From positions 1,302,001 to 1,366,000 of the forward strand of contig OZ242267.1 in assembly GCA_965207335.1 (NCBI GenBank): a stretch of DNA of 64,000 nucleotides, given 5' to 3'. The position numbers were made by a program, and so were the translations under genes. How positions within the stretch are numbered: position 1 is the stretch's first letter; each line of letters begins with the position of its first letter. Shown piece after piece: positions 34,010 to 43,917 of this stretch. The notes beneath the pieces are model-generated. The model did no database searches and was not told the origin of the DNA. It was given only the letters and a program-made list of their open reading frames with translations. This stretch comes from G965207335 sp965207335. Lineage in GTDB: Bacteria; Pseudomonadota; Gammaproteobacteria; PS1; Pseudothioglobaceae.

Positions 34010-35299
34010 ATGTTTGGATTAATATTATTTTTAGTATGTCTATTAGTAATATTAATAGGTTTTCCAGTAGCATTTACTTTTTTTGGTGTTGCTTTCATAT
34101 TTGCTTTATTCTCAGAAGATGGTATTGGCTTATTTGCCCTTATGCCTTATAGAATAATGAGTATTATGGAAAACACCATACTAATTGCCGTACCATTATT
34201 TATTTTTATGGGAGTAATGCTACAAAAAACTGAAATAGCTAATAAATTACTTGAATCAATGGCAGAGCTATTTGGTAATGTTCGTGGTGGCTTAGCAGTA
34301 TCAACAATTATTATTGGTGCATTATTAGCGGCATCTACTGGTGTTGTTGGTGCTACTATGGCAGTAATGGGGGTTGTTAGCTTGCCTATTATGCTAAAAC
34401 ATAATATTAGTAATAAATTTTCATCTGGGGTAATTTGTGCCTCTGGCACTTTAGGACAGATTGTCCCGCCTAGTATTGTACTAATAATTCTAGCTGATGT
34501 ATTAAGTATACCAGTTGGAGATATATTTAATGCTGCTATTATTCCTTCGTTAATATTGATTGGCAGCTATATAATATTTGCTATTATTTATAGCTATTAC
34601 CACAAAATAGAAATTATAGAGGGCAAACAAAATACCAGTAATTTTAATAAATATATCCGACTAATTAAAGATATTAGCCCAGTTTTAATTTTAATAATAA
34701 TGGTTTTAGGTAGTATTTTCTCAGGCATAGCCACACCAACAGAATCAGCATCAGTGGGTGCCGTTGGCGCTATTATACTATCATTATTATATGGTAAGTT
34801 TAGCCTTAAGATTTTAGCACAAACATCACTAGCAACAGCGAAAACAACAGCTATGATATTTACTATTCTAATTGGTGCTACGGCATTTTCTATGGTATTT
34901 TCATATACAGGAGGAGATGAATTATTAACAGACTTAATTCACAGTATGCCTGCTAAGGAATGGAGTTTTATTATTTTGTCTATGCTACTGATTTTGGTAC
35001 TAGGATTTTTTATAGATTTTATTGAAATATCATTAATTATTGTGCCAATACTATACCCTATTGCTAATAGTTTAGGAATTGATATTACTTGGTTTGCAAT
35101 TTTAATAGCTATGAACTTACAAACATCATTTTTAACTCCGCCTTTTGGTTTCAGTCTATTTTATCTAAAAGGAGTAGCACCAGATAGTATAAAAACTACA
35201 GAAATTTATCAAGGAGTTATACCATTTATAATAATACAAATAGCAGTATTAGCTAGTATTATGCTTGTGCCTGAATTATATGGCTTTAATAGTATTTAA
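34010..35299 (+). CDS. dctM: TRAP transporter large permease subunit (DctM)
   Basis: Sodium-coupled transport channel of the TRAP system: 429 residues with about twelve hydrophobic segments. The sequence shows LIGFPVAFTFFGVA near the start, ASTGVVGATMAVMGVVSLP near 105 and GTLGQIVPPSIVLIILAD near 148, then ATPTESASVGAVGA near 238, the pseudo-repeat of the first half. It lies 4 bp after dctQ, and the operon ends at a short GAGACC remnant. Confidence 0.96.
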   Translation: MFGLILFLVCLLVILIGFPVAFTFFGVAFIFALFSEDGIGLFALMPYRIMSIMENTILIAVPLFIFMGVMLQKTEIANKLLESMAELFGNVRGGLAVSTIIIGALLAASTGVVGATMAVMGVVSLPIMLKHNISNKFSSGVICASGTLGQIVPPSIVLIILADVLSIPVGDIFNAAIIPSLILIGSYIIFAIIYSYYHKIEIIEGKQNTSNFNKYIRLIKDISPVLILIIMVLGSIFSGIATPTESASVGAVGAIILSLLYGKFSLKILAQTSLATAKTTAMIFTILIGATAFSMVFSYTGGDELLTDLIHSMPAKEWSFIILSMLLILVLGFFIDFIEISLIIVPILYPIANSLGIDITWFAILIAMNLQTSFLTPPFGFSLFYLKGVAPDSIKTTEIYQGVIPFIIIQIAVLASIMLVPELYGFNSI

Positions 35300-35319
35300 C
35301 TTTGGAATATAATTAAAAA

Positions 35320-35359
35320 GAGACATTTACATTAATATTCATATTTATACAAAGGTCTC
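35320..35359. repeat. GAGACC element remnant, 40 bp
   Basis: Both ends joined with decayed left end (GAGACATTTACATTAATATTC, TTTATACAAAGGTCTC). AAAA flanks both sides. The TGA stop of the leftward coiled-coil gene uses its end (minus strand TTTTGAGACC). Confidence 0.75.
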
Positions 35360-38300
35360 AAAATATATCTTCGCATTTTATCTTTTCACTATCAGAGACA
35401 ATAATAGCATTATATTTAGAGCATACTCTATTGTATATTATATTAAATATTTTTTCTTGCTTAACAATTTTGATTTTGTTTTGTTTTAAAATACTTTTTA
35501 GTTGATTAATTGTTATACTGTCTTCGTAATTTTTAGCCATAACACTTGCTAATTGGTTGGTTTTTTCTCCTAAATCTATTGTTATATTATCTAATTCAAT
35601 GTTGTTATTACTTATATCATTGCCAAGTTTTTTAACTATTAATTTCTCTTTAGCTAGTTTATGTTTTACAATATCTATCTTGTACTTATGATTATTGTCT
35701 AGCTGTTGTAAATCTGATAGTACGCTATTTTTATTTTTTAGCTCTATCCTAGTATCGTATAATTTTCGTTTTAACTCATTAGCAATTGTATTCAAACCAG
35801 TTAATTCTTCTGTTAAATTAGCTATCTTTGTATTTGATTCTTGCAGGTTGCTAGCTAATATTTCATTTTTTTGATTAATTCTATTTAATCTAGTTTTAAT
35901 TTTTTCATTAAATTTAGCTTGGTTGGCTAACTCTAATTTATTTTTTTGCATCTCTTCTTTTGAAGTATTTTCATTTAATTCTAACTGTCCTCTTAATAAA
36001 TCTCCATCATCTAATAATTTATTATATTTTTCTTGATACCCTAATATTGTAGTTTCGTATGATGTTATTTTTTTATTTAGTTTAGCTACATTTTGTTTTT
36101 CAATATTTAATTTTGAGTTTATTGCATCTATATTTGCTAATTGATTTTTATATTTAATATCTAAATCTTGTAGTTTATTTTCTAGGTTAGAGGTAATATT
36201 TTGTTTAGCAGTTATATTGTCCTTATAAGTATTTTGTGCGTTTATTAATTTACTTCCTAACTCTTGTAGTTTATTTTCTAGGTTAGAGGTAATATTTTGT
36301 TTAGCAGTTATATTGTCCTTATAAGTATTTTGTGCGTTTATTAATTTACTTCCTAACTCTTGTAGTTTATTTTCTAGGTTAGAGACAGTATTTTGTGCAG
36401 TAAGGGATTTTTTATCAAAAGATTCTTGTAAGTATTTGTTCTTTTTATACACATTTGATAAATTATTCTTTTGTTTTTTTATTATTAAATTTAGCTTTGT
36501 AAACTCACTAACTACAGATTGCTTATTATTTTCTTGTTGCTTGTTTATAACTTTATTATTGGTAGTTAACAGTGCAATCTTAGCATTAGTTGATTTTATT
36601 AGAGAATTTAGTTCACTATTTTTTATGATTAACTCTTGGTTTGATTTTGCTAGTAATTGTTTGGTGTTTTGTAGTTCTTTTTGCACATTATCTAGTTTGC
36701 TAGTTAATAGTTTGTTAGTACTTACTAAATTTTTATTTGTATTAGAAGTAGTATTAAAGTTTTCAGTTAACCCTTGTTGTTTGCTATTTGTTATGCTTAA
36801 ATCTTTACTTGATTTTGCTAGTAATTGTTTGGTATTTTGTAGTTCTTTTTGAGCATTATCTAGTTTATTAGTTAATAATTTATTTGCACTTATAAGCTCT
36901 TTTTTACCGCTGTCTTGTACTACTAAATCTTTACTTGATTTTGCTAGTAATTGTTTGGTATTTTGTAGTGATTTTTGCACATTATCTAGTTTATTAGTTA
37001 ATAATTTATTTGCACTTACAAGCTCTTTTTTATCACTATCTAAATCTTTACTTGATTTTGCTAGTAATTGTTTGGTATTTTGTAGTGATTTTTGCACATT
37101 ATCTAGTTTATTAGTTAATAATTTATTTGCACTTACAAGCTCTTTTTTATCACTATCTAAATCTTTACTTGATTTTGCTAGTAATTGTTTGGTATTTTGT
37201 AGTGATTTTTGCACATTATCTAGTTTATTAGTTAATAATTTATTTGCACTTACAAGCTCTTTTTTATCACTATCTAAATCTTTACTTGATTTTGCTAGTA
37301 ATTGTTTGGTATTTTGTAGTTCTTTTTGAGCATTATCTAGTTTATTAGTTAATAATTTATTTGCACTTATAAGCTCTTTTTTACCGCTGTCTTGTACTAC
37401 TAAATCTTTACTTGATTTTGCTAGTAATTGTTTGGTATTTTGTAGTGATTTTTGCGCATTATCTAGTTTATTAGTTAATAATTTATTTGCACTTATAAGC
37501 TCTTTTTTACCGCTGTCTTGTACTACTAAATCTTTACTTGATTTTGCTAGTAATTGTTTGGTATTTTGTAGTTCTTTTTGCGCATTATATAACTTATTAA
37601 TTAGTGACTTGTTAGTATCTGCTAAATTTTTATTTGTATTAGAGGTGGTGTCAAGGTTTTTAATTAATTTTTGTTGCTCGCTATTTGTTATGCTTAACTC
37701 TTTACTTGATTTTGCTAGTATTTGTTTGGTGTTTTGTAGTTTTTTATTGGTGCTTTTATATTTGCTTTTATATTTTTTAGCACTAACTAGTTTAACTTTA
37801 ATATCGCTAATATCATTGCCTAACTTTTGTGTTAATACCAAAGAATCTTTGATTAATTCATCTTTATCATTTATATTTTTAACTAGTCTTTTATTATTTT
37901 TATTTAACTCTGTTATGCTATTATTTTTTTCTGTATTATTTTTTTCTAGTTCTAATATTTTTTGTAATAACTGGCTCTTTTGTTGATTTACTTCATTTAT
38001 TGTATTATCTTTATTATTACTAATCTTAGTTATTTTATTAACATTGTCATTTAGTAGTTTTAATTTTTCTCTAACTTCTTGATAATTTTGTTGTAATTCC
38101 TTGTAATCATTTGATAATAAGTTAATTTTATCGTTGTGTATACTTGATTTTACTTGTAATGACTTATTTAATTCAATTACTTCTAACTTAGCCTCATTGA
38201 AACTTATATTTGTTGATTCAAGTTTATTTTTTATCGCTAATATTCTTTGCTTATGTAATTCTTGTATATTTTTAGAGTTATATTCTAACGATTGAATTTG

Positions 38301-38693
38301 CTCATTTAGTTTTGATATTTTTTTTTTGCTGTCTAATATCTCTTGATTTTTTAGTTGGTTATTTTTTTTAAAAATTTGATTTTCTATTTTATTTTTATTT
38401 AATTCATTGGTTAAATTATTTATTTTTTTTTTAATAATTAAACTATTACTCTCTAATTCTTCTTTAATAATTTTATTATCTAGTTTATAAACATCTAGTT
38501 TAGTACTTAATGATTCTATTTCTAAATTTAATCTATTAATAGACTCATTACTAACTTTTAACTCATATTCTAATTGAGGTATGGTTTTAGTAATATTTCT
38601 ATTCTCCCAAACAAAATTTGCATAAGAGTATTTTGTAACTCCTAAAGCTAGTAATAAATATATAATTACATTTAACAAGTATTTTTTATTCAT
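35358..38693 (-). CDS. Large repetitive coiled-coil protein with N-terminal membrane segment
   Basis: 1111 residues, no named family recognised. The N-terminus (KKYLLNVIIYLLLALGV, then YSYA-NF) is a hydrophobic signal or anchor, so the bulk is probably extracytoplasmic. The remainder is predicted almost entirely coiled coil (rich in Lys, Asn, Leu, Gln, Ser). From about residue 365 to 685 it has tandem units of 39 or 42 residues built on LLTNKLDNVQKSLQNTKQLL with AKSSKDL, mirrored by DNA repeats of 117 and 126 bp at 36640-37600. A further doubled unit, SNLENKLQELGSKLINAQ, is at 36180-36380. The downstream stop uses a GAGACC remnant. It lies 18 bp after the lipoprotein gene at 38712 and probably shares its transcript. 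Confidence 0.85.
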   Translation of the reverse strand: MNKKYLLNVIIYLLLALGVTKYSYANFVWENRNITKTIPQLEYELKVSNESINRLNLEIESLSTKLDVYKLDNKIIKEELESNSLIIKKKINNLTNELNKNKIENQIFKKNNQLKNQEILDSKKKISKLNEQIQSLEYNSKNIQELHKQRILAIKNKLESTNISFNEAKLEVIELNKSLQVKSSIHNDKINLLSNDYKELQQNYQEVREKLKLLNDNVNKITKISNNKDNTINEVNQQKSQLLQKILELEKNNTEKNNSITELNKNNKRLVKNINDKDELIKDSLVLTQKLGNDISDIKVKLVSAKKYKSKYKSTNKKLQNTKQILAKSSKELSITNSEQQKLIKNLDTTSNTNKNLADTNKSLINKLYNAQKELQNTKQLLAKSSKDLVVQDSGKKELISANKLLTNKLDNAQKSLQNTKQLLAKSSKDLVVQDSGKKELISANKLLTNKLDNAQKELQNTKQLLAKSSKDLDSDKKELVSANKLLTNKLDNVQKSLQNTKQLLAKSSKDLDSDKKELVSANKLLTNKLDNVQKSLQNTKQLLAKSSKDLDSDKKELVSANKLLTNKLDNVQKSLQNTKQLLAKSSKDLVVQDSGKKELISANKLLTNKLDNAQKELQNTKQLLAKSSKDLSITNSKQQGLTENFNTTSNTNKNLVSTNKLLTSKLDNVQKELQNTKQLLAKSNQELIIKNSELNSLIKSTNAKIALLTTNNKVINKQQENNKQSVVSEFTKLNLIIKKQKNNLSNVYKKNKYLQESFDKKSLTAQNTVSNLENKLQELGSKLINAQNTYKDNITAKQNITSNLENKLQELGSKLINAQNTYKDNITAKQNITSNLENKLQDLDIKYKNQLANIDAINSKLNIEKQNVAKLNKKITSYETTILGYQEKYNKLLDDGDLLRGQLELNENTSKEEMQKNKLELANQAKFNEKIKTRLNRINQKNEILASNLQESNTKIANLTEELTGLNTIANELKRKLYDTRIELKNKNSVLSDLQQLDNNHKYKIDIVKHKLAKEKLIVKKLGNDISNNNIELDNITIDLGEKTNQLASVMAKNYEDSITINQLKSILKQNKIKIVKQEKIFNIIYNRVCSKYNAIIVSDSEKIKCEDIF
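36640..37600. repeat. Coding tandem repeats, 117- and 126-bp units
   Basis: About eight units inside the coiled-coil gene. Three adjacent 117-bp units (about 36945-37300) are virtually identical, pointing to recent expansion or homogenisation. All periods are multiples of three. Confidence 0.9.
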
Positions 38694-38711
38694 AATATAT
38701 TTTAATGGCAG

Positions 38712-39755
38712 TTACAGCCAATCTCCAAATGTAGCCTCTATAACCTCAGATTTTAACTTATATGTTTTTTGTTTTTCTATTTTAACATTATAATTTTGTC
38801 TATTAAAGTTAGCACTTATATTAGACACATATAATTCTCCATTATTATTAATATCAAAGTTTAAAATAGGTCTAATCTCTTTAATGCTTTCTTTAAATAC
38901 CTTTGCTTCAATTAATGGCACATCAATTAACACATATTCATACCAACTACTTTTAGTTGATGACAAGATAGCGGTAAATTTTCTAGTATTAGGGTTATAA
39001 GACAAATCATAAAAATAAGGATAACCTAAAATATTTCTTATTTCTTCACCCAAAAAATCTAAATATTTTTCTTTTGATTGTTGTCTTCTATTTTCTTTTT
39101 CTGCTCTTAAAGACAGCATATAAGCTTCTTGTAATCGGTAGTATTCTTCTAATTTAGCTTGGTACACTTGCTGTTCTAATTGTATTTTTTGTTGTATGAT
39201 TTCTTTTTGTTTTGCAACTCGCTTTTCAAAGTCTTCTACTACTTCAAATTCTCCTTGTTCTAAAACTATTTTTTCGACTCTTTTATTCAACTCAGGTTTT
39301 ATTATTTGTGGCTCTATAACATTAGATTTTCTATCTAACCAAAGTAGTATTTTTTTATCTGCTATGCTTATTATTGAATCAAGTGATAGATTTTTTTTAG
39401 AGTTATAAGTAATAAGTTTTTGCAGTTGTTTATCAGCCTTATTAGAATTATGCTTGTATAAAAATAATACATACTTGTAAAATTCTGGCGATGATTTTAA
39501 ACATTTGACAATATTTTCTGTAAAACTAAAATTATCCACAGAAATAGCTTCTAAATCTATATCTGCACAATCTTCAATTTTACTAATATTGTCTTTTATG
39601 CTTTGATTATTAACTGCTATTAATTGCTTGTTTTGTTTTATTTCAATCTTTGTAGTATTATCACTCTTGGCAATAGAACTATACTTGTTAAAATATCCAT
39701 TACAAGAAGATAATAAAACTACACAGAATATAATAATATATTTTAATAACAACAT
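38712..39755 (-). CDS. Hypothetical lipoprotein, upstream of the coiled-coil gene
   Basis: 347 residues, no recognised domain. A lipoprotein signal is clear (IIIFCVVLLSSC, lipobox Cys18). Residues about 150-220 are Glu/Lys/Gln-rich and probably a helix or coiled coil (FEKRVAKQKEIIQQKIQ). The C-terminal third is beta-like, and the middle contains FTENIVKCLKSSPEFYKYV. The gap to the coiled-coil gene is 18 bp, with the same strand. Both are predicted exported, so they may form one envelope structure; this is inferred from position only. Confidence 0.75.
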   Translation of the reverse strand: MLLLKYIIIFCVVLLSSCNGYFNKYSSIAKSDNTTKIEIKQNKQLIAVNNQSIKDNISKIEDCADIDLEAISVDNFSFTENIVKCLKSSPEFYKYVLFLYKHNSNKADKQLQKLITYNSKKNLSLDSIISIADKKILLWLDRKSNVIEPQIIKPELNKRVEKIVLEQGEFEVVEDFEKRVAKQKEIIQQKIQLEQQVYQAKLEEYYRLQEAYMLSLRAEKENRRQQSKEKYLDFLGEEIRNILGYPYFYDLSYNPNTRKFTAILSSTKSSWYEYVLIDVPLIEAKVFKESIKEIRPILNFDINNNGELYVSNISANFNRQNYNVKIEKQKTYKLKSEVIEATFGDWL

Positions 39756-39842
39756 TTAAATATTAATTTTATACTAGTAAAATAGATTATACCCAAAAAA
39801 AAAATATATATATAAATTATCAATATGTTTATATTTTATGTT

Positions 39843-40235
39843 AAAGTTAGTCTATAAGCTGGGTTCTGTATTAGTTAGCAACTAAATATTACCTTAAAAT
39901 AGTCTTAAACTAATGATAATCATTCATCTAAAGTATTTGTTGCCAAGTACTTTTAGCGATTTACCCAATAACATAAGCACGAGTAATGCTGTTATTTTAT
40001 TTAATCTTGCTCCAGGCGGGGTTTACCATGCCTTATTTGTCACCAAATAAGCGGTGCGCTCTTACCGCACCATTTCACCCTTACCTAGTCTTTAAAAAAT
40101 CTAGGCGGTTTATTTTCTGTGGCACTTTCCGTCAAATCACTTTGCATAGCCGTTAACTATCGCCCTACTCTACGAAGCCCAGACTTTCCTCTTTGTATTC
40201 TTTACAAACACAAAGCGATTATCCAACTAACTTTA
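39843..40235 (-). ncRNA. rnpB: RNase P RNA (bacterial type A)
   Basis: Minus-strand RNA that matures tRNA 5' ends. Conserved elements are AGAGGAAAGTCTGGGCT, AGGGTGAAATGGTGCGGTAAGAGCGC (seen as AGGGTGAAA and GGTAAGAGCGCACC), GGCATGGTAAACCCC and the 3' GAACCCAGCTTATAGAC. The ends AAAGTTAGTTGG and CCAGCTTATAGACTAACTTT pair to close the P1 stem, giving the coordinates to within a few bases. Confidence 0.97.
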
Positions 40236-40237
40236 AG

Positions 40238-40243
40238 ATTATA
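40238..40243 (-). promoter_or_regulatory. -10 element of rnpB
   Basis: TATAAT on the minus strand at 40243-40238, just upstream of the P1 stem. The -35 region (near 40261-40266, TTTAAT) is weak. Confidence 0.5.
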
Positions 40244-40464
40244 TAATACCAAAATTTAATATTAAAAGTTAAAAAAATAAATTTGATAATTTTGTTATAG
40301 AAGAATTGCATAAGAACAAAAAGTAAAATTTATATCAAAAAGTTTAATTTGATAGAGATAGTTTAGTATATGCCTAGCTTTTTTTGAGGGAAGTCCATTT
40401 TGACTATGTACTTTTTAACTATGCTGTTTTTTTGCATATAAACAACCTTTATGCAGTAGTATTC

Positions 40465-41979
40465 TCAAACCCCAATCTTATTGCTTAATGCAGCAGTATT
40501 TATTGTTTCTGAAAAAATACTATGAATATTGTTGCCATTTACATCTACTGCCACAGTAGTAGGCATATCTTTTACTTCTAATTCGTAAATAGCCTCCATG
40601 CCTAATTCTTGAAAGGCAAGTTTTTTCGCCTTAATAATAGATTTAGATATAAGATATGCAGCACCGCCTACCGCTATTAAATAAACCGCCTTATGTTTTG
40701 CTAATAAATTTATAGTATCTTGCCCTCGCTCTGCCTTACCTATCATACCTAGTATATTAGTATTTTCTAACATAAAAGAGCTGTATTTATCCATTCTAGT
40801 TGCGGTAGTAGGTCCTGCTGAACCTAAAACCTCATCTTTAACTGGGTCAACAGGTCCAACATAATAAATAAATTTATTATTAAAATTAACATTTTTAGGT
40901 AGTCCTTGTTTGTTATTTACCATATTTAATAAGCGTTTATGTGCTGCATCCCTGCCTGTTAAAATGGTACCTGATAATAATAGCGTTTCGCCTATTTTCC
41001 AACTAGCAATATCTTTTTTGGTAGTAGTATTTAAGTTTACTTTACGGTATTTAGAATAATCCATATCTAAACTTGGATAATCACTTATATTAATTTCTGG
41101 TAGTTTTGCAATTCCACTTCCGTCTAATTTAAAATGCACATGTCTGGTAGCGGCACAATTAGGTATCATAGCAATAGGTAATGAAGCAGCATGAGTAGGG
41201 TAATCTAAGATTTTAACATCTAGTACTGTAGTTAATCCCCCTAAACCCTGAGCACCAATTTTTAAGTCATTAACAGCATTATAAATATCTAGGCGTAATT
41301 TTTCTAATTTACTGGGGTTATTTTTAACTTTTATTTCGTGCATATCTATTTTATCTAATAAACTTCTTTTCGCTAATAACATAGCCTTTTCAGAGGTTCC
41401 TCCAACTCCTATGCCTAAAATTCCCGGCGGACACCAACCAGCACCCATAGTTGGCAGTGTTTTTAAAACCCAATCTATTAAACTATCATCAGGGTTTAGG
41501 CAGGCAAATTTTGCTTTATTTTCTGAGCCAGCACCTTTAGCGGCTACAATAAAATCAATATCATTACCCTTTACTATATTAGTATGAATTACGGCTGGAG
41601 TATTGTCATTAGTATTAGTCCTGCTAAATAAAGGGTCTGATATTATGGACAATCTTAATGGGTTGCTCTCATCACAATAGGCTTTACGAACTCCCTCATT
41701 TATCATATCTTCCAAAGACATATCTCCTTGAAAAACAACAGACATGCCAACACTGATAAAAACATTAACTATGCCAGTATCTTGACAAATAGGACGATTA
41801 CTCATTGCCGCCATTTTAGAGTTAATTAGTATTTGTCCTATAGCATTTTTAGCTGATACGCTGGTTTCTTGTTTATATGCCTCAAACATAGCCTTAATAA
41901 AATCAGGACTATGATAATAAGATATATATTGTAATGCTAAAGCTACGCTGTCAATAATATCACTTTCTTTTATTTTCAT
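40465..41979 (-). CDS. fumA: Fumarate hydratase, class I (4Fe-4S)
   Basis: Interconverts fumarate and malate using a 4Fe-4S cluster. The 504-residue product has NRPICQDTGIVNVFI near residue 60, AAKGAGSENKAKF near 145, PPGILGIGVGGTSEKAML near 185 and the C-terminal domain with DAAHKRLL, YYVGPVDP and GSAGPTTATRMD. Both halves of the single-chain class I form are present. A possible end of the second repeat family (ATGCAGTAGTATT at about 40450) lies just past the stop. Between it and rnpB are about 230 bp without a gene. Confidence 0.96.
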   Translation of the reverse strand: MKIKESDIIDSVALALQYISYYHSPDFIKAMFEAYKQETSVSAKNAIGQILINSKMAAMSNRPICQDTGIVNVFISVGMSVVFQGDMSLEDMINEGVRKAYCDESNPLRLSIISDPLFSRTNTNDNTPAVIHTNIVKGNDIDFIVAAKGAGSENKAKFACLNPDDSLIDWVLKTLPTMGAGWCPPGILGIGVGGTSEKAMLLAKRSLLDKIDMHEIKVKNNPSKLEKLRLDIYNAVNDLKIGAQGLGGLTTVLDVKILDYPTHAASLPIAMIPNCAATRHVHFKLDGSGIAKLPEINISDYPSLDMDYSKYRKVNLNTTTKKDIASWKIGETLLLSGTILTGRDAAHKRLLNMVNNKQGLPKNVNFNNKFIYYVGPVDPVKDEVLGSAGPTTATRMDKYSSFMLENTNILGMIGKAERGQDTINLLAKHKAVYLIAVGGAAYLISKSIIKAKKLAFQELGMEAIYELEVKDMPTTVAVDVNGNNIHSIFSETINTAALSNKIGV

Positions 41980-42041
41980 TTATTTTATTTAGTTTGGTAT
42001 AATGCTAACTTAACTTTTATTATATAACAACAAAGGATATT

Positions 42042-43073
42042 ATGTTCAACTTTTTTAAGTCCAGTAATTTATCTATTGATTTAGGAACAGCAAACACACT
42101 TATATGTATGAATGGCTCAATTGTTTTAAATGAGCCATCTGTGGTTGCTATTAGAAATGACAGAAGTTCTATGAATTCAACGGTAATAGCAGTAGGCACG
42201 GAAGCTAAATTAATGTTGGGTAGAACACCTGGCTCTATAACTGCAATTCGCCCCATGAGAGATGGAGTAATAGCAGATTTTAGAGTAACAGAAAAAATGT
42301 TACAAAATTTTATTAAAAAGGTTTTAAAGTCAAATTTCTTTAGTCCAAGTCCTAAAGTGCTAATATGTGTTCCTTGCGGAGCAACACAAGTTGAAAGACG
42401 AGCTATTAAAGAAAGTGCTATTGGTGCTGGTGCTAAAGATGTGTTTTTAATAGACGAACCTATGGCCGCCGCCCTTGGTGCTGGAATGCCTATTGACCAA
42501 GCAACAGGTTCTATGGTAATTGATATTGGTGGCGGTACAACAGAAATTGCGGTAATGTCATTAAACGGTATAGTGTATTCTAACTCTCTTCGTGTAGGAG
42601 GCGATAAATTAGACGATACTATAATTAAATATATTCGTAGTACCTACGGTACAATTATTGGTGAATCTACTGCTGAAAAAATTAAAAAAGAAGTTGGTTC
42701 TGCTTATCCAAGTAATGTTGTTAAAGAAATATTTATTCACGGCAGGAATATAGCAGACGGCATTCCTACTAGTTTTGGCATTACTAATACCGAGATACTA
42801 ACTGCTATTAAAGAAGTATTAGATATTGTGGTAGCAGGCGTGAAAACTGCACTAGAAAATACCCCGCCAGAATTAGGCTCTGATATAGCAGAAAGTGGTA
42901 TTGTAATAACAGGGGGTGGTGCTTTATTAGAAGGTCTTGATAAACTAATATCAGAAGAAACTAAACTTCCTGTTAGAATAGCAGAAGAGCCTCTTACTTG
43001 TGTTGTAAAAGGCGGTAGTATTGGTTTAGAAATGATAAATAAACACAGCATGTCATTTTTAGCATCGGAATAA
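42042..43073 (+). CDS. mreB: Rod shape-determining actin homologue MreB
   Basis: Cytoskeletal ATPase that guides lateral wall synthesis. LSIDLGTANTLI (phosphate 1) is near residue 10, IDEPMAAALGAGM near 140, GSMVIDIGGGTTEIAVMSL (phosphate 2) near 155 and ITGGGALLEGLDKLI (adenosine motif) near 288. The length (343) is standard. A ribosome-binding site AAAGGA precedes the ATG. It heads the mreB-mreC-mreD-mrdA operon, which implies rod-type elongation. Confidence 0.98.
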   Translation: MFNFFKSSNLSIDLGTANTLICMNGSIVLNEPSVVAIRNDRSSMNSTVIAVGTEAKLMLGRTPGSITAIRPMRDGVIADFRVTEKMLQNFIKKVLKSNFFSPSPKVLICVPCGATQVERRAIKESAIGAGAKDVFLIDEPMAAALGAGMPIDQATGSMVIDIGGGTTEIAVMSLNGIVYSNSLRVGGDKLDDTIIKYIRSTYGTIIGESTAEKIKKEVGSAYPSNVVKEIFIHGRNIADGIPTSFGITNTEILTAIKEVLDIVVAGVKTALENTPPELGSDIAESGIVITGGGALLEGLDKLISEETKLPVRIAEEPLTCVVKGGSIGLEMINKHSMSFLASE

Positions 43074-43080
43074 TTGTTTA

Positions 43081-43908
43081 ATGGATAGCAATACAAAGAT
43101 TATCCACTATGTAATACCAATAATAATTGCTGTTTTATTAATGATATTTAATTATCCAACATTAAATAGTGCTAGAGGGTTTATTACAAACTTAATATCG
43201 CCAATATATTATTTAATTGATATACCTAGTTCTTTTTATAACTTTATAACAGAAAAATTACGCAATGAAGCAGAATTAACCAATAAAGTTAATTTGCTAA
43301 CAACAGAAAATAAAATATTAAAGGCACAATTACAAACTTATGCAAGTAATGTATTGGAACTACAAAAAGTCAAAAAAATTCTTAATACAGCATATGTACT
43401 AAAAAGTAAAAATGTAATTTTGGCATCTGTTAATAATACCGCCCAATCTAGACTAAAAAAACAGATTATTATAAACAAAGGTTTCGATGATAATATAAAA
43501 AAAAACCAAGTAGCCATAGGTGATGCTGGTATTGTTGGGCAGGTAATTTTTGTTTCTAAGAATCATTCTACTGTGTTAAGCATTGCTGACCCTACACATT
43601 ATATTGCTACAAAAAATCAAAGAAATGGCTTACATGCTATAGCGCAAGGCATAGCATCTTATCATAGCGGTCTAATACTTAATTTTGTGCAAAAAAACTC
43701 AGACATAAAAATAGGAGATATTTTTGTATCTAGTGGCATAGAAAATAAATTTCCTAAAAACCACCCAGTAGGTAAGGTAGTTAAAATTAAAAATCAGGGT
43801 GATTTTATGATAGTGGAATTATCACCTATTGAAAAAATTAATCAACTAGAATTTGTATTGCTGATAAATGAGGTTATAAATAATAACAGCATAACTAGTA
43901 AAAAATAA
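43081..43908 (+). CDS. mreC: Rod shape-determining protein MreC
   Basis: Bitopic membrane protein of the elongasome, 275 residues. One N-terminal membrane segment (YVIPIIIAVLLMIFNYP) is followed by a coiled coil (about 55-100) and the periplasmic beta domain, with IINKGFDDNIKKNQVAIG and GIVGQVIFVSKNHS typical of MreC. The spacing to mreB is 7 bp and to mreD 9 bp. Confidence 0.96.
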   Translation: MDSNTKIIHYVIPIIIAVLLMIFNYPTLNSARGFITNLISPIYYLIDIPSSFYNFITEKLRNEAELTNKVNLLTTENKILKAQLQTYASNVLELQKVKKILNTAYVLKSKNVILASVNNTAQSRLKKQIIINKGFDDNIKKNQVAIGDAGIVGQVIFVSKNHSTVLSIADPTHYIATKNQRNGLHAIAQGIASYHSGLILNFVQKNSDIKIGDIFVSSGIENKFPKNHPVGKVVKIKNQGDFMIVELSPIEKINQLEFVLLINEVINNNSITSKK

Positions 43909-43917
43909 GACCAAATA

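Noticed and set aside
36640..37600. Regularly spaced repeats resembling a CRISPR array
   Set aside because: Periods of 117 and 126 bp are multiples of three, units are similar throughout with no unique spacers, and they keep one long frame open.
36436..37986. Three Cys/Leu/Ser-rich open frames on the + strand, with internal repeats
   Set aside because: They are antisense to the repeats of the coiled-coil gene; their repeats and composition are fully explained by that gene.
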